The notes under the pieces were generated by a model. It saw nothing but the letters and a program-made list of their open reading frames with translations, made no database searches and was not told the DNA's origin. Shown piece after piece: positions 52,273 through 57,839 of a stretch of 57,839 nt of DNA (its first letter is position 1; each line of letters begins with the position of its first letter). Location: contig LUJQ01000026.1 in NCBI GenBank assembly GCA_001689485.1, positions 1 through 57,839 on the forward strand, read 5' to 3'. Origin of the DNA: Bacteroidales bacterium M6 (GTDB taxonomy: Bacteria > Bacteroidota > Bacteroidia > Bacteroidales > Muribaculaceae). The position numbers and the translations under genes are program-made.

Positions 52273-52908
52273 CTACCTTGCCGGAATTATGGTATGGTTT
52301 TCCGTCTCTACAAGTTCATACGGGCATTCTTCAGGGTTGAACAGGCCGGCAAGCAGGTGGTTGTAGATTCGCTGGCAAGCCCATGCGTCGATGGCGGCAT
52401 AGTGTTGCTGGTTCTCTGTAAGTTCCTGTGCTTCCCAGTTGGTAAGACGCTGGTTTTTGGATATCCTTTGCCTGAAAATTACGCCATATATTTTTTGCAA
52501 GCTGTTATCGGCTATTTGATAGTCTTTTACAAACGATTGCAATTCAACGAATCCCTGTGGGTTGAATGATGCAAGTTTGGATAATGAATGGAAATCGTCT
52601 TTCAGCGATAATCCGATTTTTTGAATGTCAGGGTTCTCTAAAAAACGCATAAAGTTGTCAAGAGAGCCGATTTGTTTGAGCCTGAATAAAAAGCATTCTT
52701 CTTCGGCCGATATTTGGGCAAGAGACACATTGTAGTGCCGGAATTTTTGAAATGAAGGCCGTGTCTCGGTGTCGAACCCTACCTGGGTTATCCGGTTAAG
52801 GTATGCCAAGGCGCTCCGGCTTTTTGCGGCGGAGTCTATTAGAATCACTTTCCCGGGGTATTTGACTTCGGGAAGTTCTGAAAGCTGTTGTTTCGTTATG
52901 CTCAACAT
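52273..52908 (-). CDS. DEDDy 3'-5' exonuclease
   Basis: 211 residues of the RNase D/WRN-exonuclease type. Exo I is VGFDTETRPSF, Exo II is IQKIGLSLKDDFHSL, and Exo III is HYAAIDAWACQRIYNHL, with the Tyr four residues before Asp that marks the DEDDy group. No HRDC domain follows. Substrate (DNA or RNA) is not clear. Its leader holds the bioD terminator between promoter and start codon. First gene of a run that continues through the S9 peptidase to the antiporter. Confidence 0.9.
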   Translation of the reverse strand: MLSITKQQLSELPEVKYPGKVILIDSAAKSRSALAYLNRITQVGFDTETRPSFQKFRHYNVSLAQISAEEECFLFRLKQIGSLDNFMRFLENPDIQKIGLSLKDDFHSLSKLASFNPQGFVELQSFVKDYQIADNSLQKIYGVIFRQRISKNQRLTNWEAQELTENQQHYAAIDAWACQRIYNHLLAGLFNPEECPYELVETENHTIIPAR

Positions 52909-52936
52909 CAGTTTGCAAGCGATTAATCAAACAAAA

Positions 52937-52961
52937 CGGTGGGAATGCAAAGCCCCCACCG
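52937..52961 (-). terminator. Terminator of the bio operon, inside the exonuclease leader
   Basis: On the minus strand CGGTGGG and CCCACCG (7 bp) with an 11-nt loop, followed by TTTTGTTTG. It is 65 bp past the bioD stop codon but also downstream of the -7 box of the exonuclease gene (52976-52983), 29 bp before that gene's ATG. So transcripts from that promoter must read through it. Confidence 0.7.
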
Positions 52962-52975
52962 CTGTTTATCATTTG

Positions 52976-52983
52976 CAAAGATA
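52976..52983 (-). promoter_or_regulatory. -7 box for the exonuclease gene
   Basis: TATCTTTG on the minus strand. -33 not consensus. Predicted start near 52969 gives a leader of about 60 nt holding the terminator-like hairpin at 52937-52961. Confidence 0.5.
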
Positions 52984-53025
52984 CGGAATTTCCGTTGTAT
53001 TCTATATAACGACCGGTATTTAAAT

Positions 53026-53679
53026 TCAGTTAAATTGCTCAATCGGTATATTGGGGACATCAATAATCCGGGTGTCAGGAAAGTGTAGTGACAAGTATCT
53101 GGATAGAAATGCACGGGTCTCTGCCGCAATTTCCTTATCTGTGTCGAAATGTCGGTTGTAAAGGATGTAGGGTAGTTGTATGTCGCGTTGTTTGATTGCT
53201 TCTAATGACAATATTGTATGATTTATAGATCCAAGTCCACCATGCACCACCAGGACAAGCGGAAGCTTCCGTGTTACCACATAATCGATGGTGAAGCAAT
53301 CGTCAGAAATGGGTACCATAAGCCCTCCGGCTCCTTCTATCAGCACTACATCATATTTTTCTAAAAGCCGTTGTGTGGCATTATCAATAATGCTGAGGTT
53401 TATTTCTTTTCCGTCGATACGCGCTGCCAAATGCGGGGAGCATGGATAGCTGAAGATAACCGGGGCGGTGGTGTGGTCGATATCCTCGGGTAACATATCG
53501 ATACCCATCAGTCGACGGTGCAGGTCGATATCTTCCGAAAATTCAAGGTTGCCTGTCTGGATGAATTTTTGTGTTATGACTTTTTGCCCGAGAACTGCCA
53601 TCTGTTTGGCCCACCAGCCTGTGCAATAGCTTTTTCCTGCATCTGTGTCGATGCCGCTTATGAAATATGTCTTGCTCAT
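53026..53679 (-). CDS. bioD: Dethiobiotin synthetase
   Basis: ATP-dependent formation of the ureido ring of dethiobiotin from DAPA and CO2. 217 residues. The P-loop-like start FISGIDTDAGKSYCTGWWAK, then VLIEGAGGLMVPISDD and PLVLVVHGGLGSINHTILSL, are the diagnostic motifs (EGAGG loop). Last gene of the biotin operon, 29 bp after bioGC, followed by a terminator. Confidence 0.95.
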   Translation of the reverse strand: MSKTYFISGIDTDAGKSYCTGWWAKQMAVLGQKVITQKFIQTGNLEFSEDIDLHRRLMGIDMLPEDIDHTTAPVIFSYPCSPHLAARIDGKEINLSIIDNATQRLLEKYDVVLIEGAGGLMVPISDDCFTIDYVVTRKLPLVLVVHGGLGSINHTILSLEAIKQRDIQLPYILYNRHFDTDKEIAAETRAFLSRYLSLHFPDTRIIDVPNIPIEQFN

Positions 53680-53708
53680 AGGGGTTTATGATATTTTTTT
53701 GCTTGCTG

Positions 53709-55109
53709 TTAAAGCTTTTTGAACACAATGTGTAGCGGATGATAGGTGAGGGGTGCCGCACCGTCGGGAGCCAATGGATACCGTCGCAGCAGCCTTATAG
53801 AATCTTTGCTGCCTCCGGCGTCGCGACTGATGGCATTTACGCCTGTATGCTTTATGTGCCGTAAAGCGTCTGCAACGGTTGCAAATGTCATAGTGATGGT
53901 TTCTTCCTCGCTGACTAGCAGTTCCATTTTCCCTGTTGCCGCTTCTATTAATTGACAGGAGGTAGGATAACGGAGTGTGCGGCCTGTCGCTGCCGATATT
54001 TCACGATAGGTTTCGGGACCGAAAAATGAAAACGCGGCAATGCCGCCTGGACGTAGAACCCTGGCTGTTTCCCGGATGAATTCTGTCGGGGAGTTGAACC
54101 ATTGCAGTGTTGATGATGACAGTATGATATTTATGCTTTCGTCAGGTAGCGTACGTATGGCGGTTTCCGCATCAAGGCATTCCAGGTTGACCGAAGGGGG
54201 AAGCTTCAGTGACGGTAGGCTTGCGATATCCCAAAGCGTTATATTGGAATTGCGGAGCGATGGCAGATATAATTCGGTAAGAGTCCCTTCTCCGGCCCCT
54301 ACTTCCAATACCCTTGGACTGTCGGATATTGAAGGAAGGTGTGGGTATGTAAGTTCCCATAGTTTTCGTGCGGCAGCCTTTTGTGGTGTTGCATTAGAAC
54401 CATATGTTCCGACCGCATTGGAAAACTTCTCGGCAACAAGTTCCTTGTCAATGACATATTGGTTTATGATTTGTTGCATATCGGGGAAGTGGGGCATCCC
54501 GTCAACTAAGTCGGCAGGAATCCCGTGCCAGGCATTTTGTTGGTTCTCCGATGGAAATATGGCATCTGAAAGCCCTACTATCGCATAATCCCATCTGGCA
54601 TGTATGGCAGGCTGCAACGAGGCAAAAGTCCGTAGTTCATCAAGCATGCTGTCGAAACTGCGTTGCGGCTTCATCTGCTGAAAAGCCGCAAATGCTTCTG
54701 ATGATACAAACATCCGGCGTTGGAACTTCCATATCGAACGTGGTGAAAGGTTCTGCAATGTGCCGTCAAATATGGCTTGCGGTATGCCGAATTTGTCATC
54801 GATATGCTTTTCAGTGCCGTTTACTGCAATTGTGCGTGTAATCGGCAGGCCGGAAGCCATGTTTAATAAATCAGTTGCGATCCTGACGCCGAACGACCAT
54901 GCGATAACCACTATTTCACGGTAGGATGAAAGTTCGTTAATCAGGTCGGTAAGGTCTGTATCAGGAGAATATCTGCTATAATTGCTGATGGCCAATATGT
55001 CGTAACCGTTTTTAGAAAGTCCGGCAAAAGGGGCGGCATCCATTCCCCATCCGAGGAAAACAAGGATGAGGCGTGGTTTGGATGAATGCGAAATGTAAAC
55101 TTTTTCCAT
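53709..55109 (-). CDS. bioGC: Fused pimeloyl-ACP methyl ester esterase (BioG) and malonyl-ACP methyltransferase (BioC)
   Basis: 466 residues. The N-terminal half (about 1-210) is a DUF452/BioG-like alpha/beta hydrolase: LVFLGWGMDAAPF, VVIAWSFGVRIATDLL with the nucleophile Ser. The C-terminal half is a SAM methyltransferase of the BioC type: VLEVGAGEGTLTELYL, SSSTLQWFNSPTEFI, LRPGGIAAFSFFG. BioC starts pimeloyl synthesis by methylating malonyl-ACP and BioG ends it by removing the methyl group, so the fusion holds the first and last enzymes of the detour. The start is the ATG at 55107-55109. The longer frame (GTG at 55187) would overlap bioF and lacks support. Confidence 0.92.
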   Translation of the reverse strand: MEKVYISHSSKPRLILVFLGWGMDAAPFAGLSKNGYDILAISNYSRYSPDTDLTDLINELSSYREIVVIAWSFGVRIATDLLNMASGLPITRTIAVNGTEKHIDDKFGIPQAIFDGTLQNLSPRSIWKFQRRMFVSSEAFAAFQQMKPQRSFDSMLDELRTFASLQPAIHARWDYAIVGLSDAIFPSENQQNAWHGIPADLVDGMPHFPDMQQIINQYVIDKELVAEKFSNAVGTYGSNATPQKAAARKLWELTYPHLPSISDSPRVLEVGAGEGTLTELYLPSLRNSNITLWDIASLPSLKLPPSVNLECLDAETAIRTLPDESINIILSSSTLQWFNSPTEFIRETARVLRPGGIAAFSFFGPETYREISAATGRTLRYPTSCQLIEAATGKMELLVSEEETITMTFATVADALRHIKHTGVNAISRDAGGSKDSIRLLRRYPLAPDGAAPLTYHPLHIVFKKL

Positions 55110-55143
55110 TGCGTTGCATAGGTATGAAGGGATGTGACTATCC

Positions 55144-56289
55144 CTACATGAGGTCGTGAAGCGCACTGTCAAGGGCTTCGATGTCACGCGGCAGCATGGC
55201 TGATGACAGGCTGAACCGCAATCGTTCGGTGCCGGCAGGAACCGTGGGCTTCCTTATCGGCAGTGCTTTTATCCCGTAACGTGACAGCAATTGCCTGGAA
55301 AGCTCCACTGCCTTTTTGGGATTCCCGACAATAAGGGGCTGTATGTGTGATGCCTCTGTCGGGTTGGTAGTGTACTTAGATAATACTGTTTGAAGTTGCA
55401 GGCCAAGGCGTACCAGGTGTTCCCTGCGGTTGTCTTTCTGAATCAGGTTGCCGAGAGAGAACCGTGTCCAGGCAGCCTGCATAGGTGGGATGGCTGTGGA
55501 AAAAATGAAACTTCGGGCAGTGTTCACGAGGTAATCGTGCATGTCGCGGCTTACTATTGCGAATGCTCCCATTGATGCCGCTGCCTTCCCGAAAGTCCCT
55601 ACGATGATATCGACTTCTCCGGGTGCACTGCTTGCAGCCGCAAGTCCCAGCCCTTTTGGGCCGATTACACCAAAGGCATGGGCTTCGTCGACATATAGCA
55701 ATATATTGGGATACTCTTTTTTAAGGCGGAGTAAGCGCTCTATGTCGGCTTTGTCGCCATCCATACTGTAGACGCTTTCAACGATTACAAGTATATTTCG
55801 GTGTTGCGAGGCATTTTCATGCAGCAATTGTTCTAGATGGTTGAAATCATTATGTCGGAACCTGCGGAAAGGCGCGCGCGACAGGATAATGCCGTCGATA
55901 ATGCTTGCATGTACAAGTTTGTCGGCAAGAATCATTGTGTTTCCGCCACCTGCGATTGAAGCGATAAGCCCGGTATTTGCATGGTAACCGCTGTTGAACA
56001 GCAACGCAGATGTGTCTCCGCCCCTATGTTTCCTGTAGAGAAGTGACAGGAATACTTCCAGATTGGTATATTCAATCTGCCTGGGTGCAAGAAGCCTGGC
56101 GGCCGATGATGTCAGTGGCACGGTTTGGGAAATGGGGTCGGCAAAAAATTTTGCCTGTAGTCCCGGTTCCTGTGCCAGCCCCATATAGTCGTTTGTAGAG
56201 TAGTCGGTCAGTGTCAGAGGGGCGACAGTAGGGATTTCCCGATAGTTGCCCTCCTCATGAAGTTTTTGAAGATATTCCCTTATTTCCAT
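55144..56289 (-). CDS. bioF: 8-amino-7-oxononanoate synthase (KAPA synthase)
   Basis: PLP enzyme joining pimeloyl-ACP/CoA and alanine. 381 residues. The GVIGPKGLGLA and VDEAHAFG regions, the PLP lysine in VGTFGKAAASMGAF, and the C-terminal LPIRKPTVPAGTERLRFSLS mark the alpha-oxoamine synthase family. Its ATG overlaps the end of bioA by 10 bp, so the two are translationally coupled. Confidence 0.95.
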   Translation of the reverse strand: MEIREYLQKLHEEGNYREIPTVAPLTLTDYSTNDYMGLAQEPGLQAKFFADPISQTVPLTSSAARLLAPRQIEYTNLEVFLSLLYRKHRGGDTSALLFNSGYHANTGLIASIAGGGNTMILADKLVHASIIDGIILSRAPFRRFRHNDFNHLEQLLHENASQHRNILVIVESVYSMDGDKADIERLLRLKKEYPNILLYVDEAHAFGVIGPKGLGLAAASSAPGEVDIIVGTFGKAAASMGAFAIVSRDMHDYLVNTARSFIFSTAIPPMQAAWTRFSLGNLIQKDNRREHLVRLGLQLQTVLSKYTTNPTEASHIQPLIVGNPKKAVELSRQLLSRYGIKALPIRKPTVPAGTERLRFSLSSAMLPRDIEALDSALHDLM

Positions 56290-57635
56290 TCTCCGGAGTG
56301 TAAAATGTTCAACGTTTCGTGTGTCAGGGTGAGCATGTCGTCACGGGTTATTACATACGGGGGCATAACATATACCATCCTTCCGAACGGTCTTACCCAG
56401 ATTCCGTGGCGAACGCACTCTTTTTGAAAACGCCCTACGTTGACAGGTTGTTTCATTTCCACCACTCCGATGGAACCAAGCACGCGTACATCCTGCACAT
56501 CGTGCATTTCACGCGCCGGGGCAAGTCCTTCTTCCAAAGTATCCGCCATAGTGCTTACAATGTCTGCCATCGGCTGTGAGTTAAGCATGTCGAGCGAGGC
56601 CGAAGCCACAGCACAAGCAAGCGGGTTGCCCATGAATGTCGGGCCATGCATCATAACTCCGGCCTCTCCTTGGGATATGGTACAGGCAACTTCGTGGGTA
56701 GTCATCACTGCACTCATTGTCATATAACCGGCAGTCAGACCTTTGCCAACGCACATTATGTCGGGTTCAACACCGGCATGTTCCCATGCGAAGCATTTAC
56801 CTGTTCTCCAAAATCCTGTGGCGATTTCATCAAAAATGAGGTATATCCCGAATTCGTCGCAAAGTTTGCGTGCTTCTCGCAGATATTGGGGATGGTAAAA
56901 CCACATGCCCCCGGCACCTTGCACAATCGGCTCAAGAATCAAAGCTGCTATTTCACCGGCTTTGGATTCAAACAGTTCACGTAACGGTTGTATATCGTTG
57001 GGATTCCATTCCCCGTTAAAACGGGAGCGCGGCTGTGGCACAAAGAATCTTACAGGAAGTGCGGAGCCGAAAGCCCCGTGCATTCCGGTTACTGGATCGC
57101 ATACGCTCATGGCATTCCATGTGTCGCCGTGATATCCAGAGCGTATAGTGGCAAAATTCGTTTTTTTATGGGAACCGCTTCGGCTGACTGCGGCCTGTAC
57201 AGCCATTTTCATCGCGACTTCTGTTGCTACCGAGCCGGAGTCGGCATAGAAAATGTTGTGCATCGAAGGTGGTGCCATGGCAAGCAGCTTTTCTCCGAGT
57301 TCTACAGCAGGCTTATGCGTCAGTCCCCCGAACATGACATGGCTCATTTTTTCTATTTGAGCCATGGCGGCAGCATTTATAACAGGGTTGTTATAGCCGT
57401 GTATAACAGCCCACCATGACGACATGCCGTCGATGAGTTCTGTCCCGTCGGCCAGTTTTATTCTGACTCCTGAAGCGGAATCGACCATGTAAGTTGGGAG
57501 TGGGTCGATTGCAGAAGTGTAAGGGTGCCATAAGTGTTCACGGTCAAATGGGTCGTGTAACTGCGTCGGGTTCCCCAATAAAGTGCAGTCGTATGTTTGG
57601 GCAGTGTCGGGTGCCACGGTATTATGATTATGCAT
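56280..57635 (-). CDS. bioA: Adenosylmethionine-8-amino-7-oxononanoate aminotransferase
   Basis: Class III PLP aminotransferase turning KAPA into DAPA with SAM as amino donor. 451 residues. BioA-specific stretches are HLWHPYTS near 35 (around the conserved W-H-P), SSWWAVIHGYNNPVI, the PLP lysine in MCVGKGLTAGYMTMSA, and FDEIATGFWRTG. First gene of bioA-bioF-bioGC-bioD. No bioB is in the window. Confidence 0.96.
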   Translation of the reverse strand: MHNHNTVAPDTAQTYDCTLLGNPTQLHDPFDREHLWHPYTSAIDPLPTYMVDSASGVRIKLADGTELIDGMSSWWAVIHGYNNPVINAAAMAQIEKMSHVMFGGLTHKPAVELGEKLLAMAPPSMHNIFYADSGSVATEVAMKMAVQAAVSRSGSHKKTNFATIRSGYHGDTWNAMSVCDPVTGMHGAFGSALPVRFFVPQPRSRFNGEWNPNDIQPLRELFESKAGEIAALILEPIVQGAGGMWFYHPQYLREARKLCDEFGIYLIFDEIATGFWRTGKCFAWEHAGVEPDIMCVGKGLTAGYMTMSAVMTTHEVACTISQGEAGVMMHGPTFMGNPLACAVASASLDMLNSQPMADIVSTMADTLEEGLAPAREMHDVQDVRVLGSIGVVEMKQPVNVGRFQKECVRHGIWVRPFGRMVYVMPPYVITRDDMLTLTHETLNILHSGEWK

Positions 57636-57652
57636 TGCTTTGCCTGGTTTTA

Positions 57653-57670
57653 TGTAAACGCAAAGTTACA
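57653..57670 (-). promoter_or_regulatory. bio operon promoter overlapped by a palindrome
   Basis: The -7 box TAACTTTG (57668-57661 on the minus strand) lies inside an imperfect palindrome, TGTAAAC (57653-57659), GCAAA, then GTTACA (57665-57670). The half-sites resemble the TTGTAAAC / GTTTACAA halves of biotin-repressor operators but the spacing is much shorter than the 14-16 bp known there. It is 18-35 bp before the bioA ATG. A repressor such as BirA might bind; not demonstrated. Confidence 0.45.
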
Positions 57671-57839
57671 AAGAAATCGGGAGTGAATGAAATGTTGATA
57701 AGTTTTGAGGCGCGTAATGGGAAAATACATGCACAATCTTTAACTTTACATCGGAGACGGGATAGGCGGATTACTCGGCCACCCATTGTCGCTTGATAAA
57801 ACTTTTTTCACATAAGTAAGTCATGAAAATTATTACGCA

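Noticed and set aside
57823..57839. Possible start of a plus-strand gene (ATGAAAATTATTACGCA)
   Set aside because: Only 17 bases before the window ends; reads M-K-I-I-T, plausible but unsupported.
1..57839. tRNA, rRNA, CRISPR arrays, prophage, restriction or toxin-antitoxin systems
   Set aside because: Looked for clover-leaf signatures, direct repeats with spacers, cas motifs, integrase and methylase motifs; none seen.

Overview
The window looks like a chromosomal segment of an anaerobic, bile- or gut-type Bacteroidales bacterium, plausibly close to the Muribaculaceae. The family assignment is inference. The support is repeated promoters of the Bacteroidota type (TTG or TTTG, about 20 bp, then TAnnTTTG), absence of Shine-Dalgarno sequences, Bacteroidota-restricted families (DUF4835/PorD-like, DUF5723, Bacteroidales-type SerA), class III ribonucleotide reductase, rubrerythrin and a menaquinone pathway. 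Most genes are ordinary housekeeping genes packed into operons on the minus strand. I saw no tRNA, rRNA, CRISPR array or prophage.

Layout. 1-2.2 kb: a 6-TM channel-like protein with an altered pore filter, then purT on the plus strand with a hairpin leader. 2.2-8.0 kb: a heavy-metal RND efflux operon (His-rich adaptor, CusA/CzcA pump, TolC). 8.1-10.4 kb: rmuC and a Cof-type phosphatase (plus). 10.5-13.8 kb: a surface lipoprotein followed by a DUF5723 outer-membrane protein. 14-16.9 kb: nrdD-nrdG. 17.1-20.1 kb: an Omp85-type barrel followed by an EptA-like phosphoethanolamine transferase. 20.3-22.1 kb: CBM9/DOMON-like protein and a NahK-like sugar kinase (plus). 22.2-29.0 kb: a Crp/Fnr regulator and a MacAB-TolC-like export operon with two different permeases. 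29.0-29.6 kb: no conventional gene, but a plus-strand promoter and terminator that could make an RNA of about 340 nt. 29.6-34.2 kb: menDBCE. 34.5-36.7 kb: serC-serA, preceded by a strikingly structured leader. 36.7-43.4 kb: dnaN, dnaQ-like exonuclease, coaBC, DUF4835, recN and rlmB in one cluster. 43.4-45.8 kb: an AT-rich accessory patch with an orphan terminator, a small secreted protein and a decayed IS5-family transposase. 45.8-52.9 kb: rubrerythrin, a K+/H+ antiporter, an MBL hydrolase, a BamE-like lipoprotein, an S9 peptidase, a 63-residue membrane protein and a 3'-5' exonuclease. 53.0-57.6 kb: the complete biotin operon bioA-bioF-bioGC-bioD, with BioG and BioC fused.

The most promising undescribed signals are RNA-level. 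The first is the 107-nt leader of serC, which starts at the predicted transcription start, closes on itself with an 8-bp stem and has two mutually exclusive foldings. The second is the orphan plus-strand transcription unit between the MacAB-like operon and menE. Several gene starts were moved downstream from the longest reading frame because a TAnnTTTG box lies inside the longer frame or a signal peptide fits the internal ATG.
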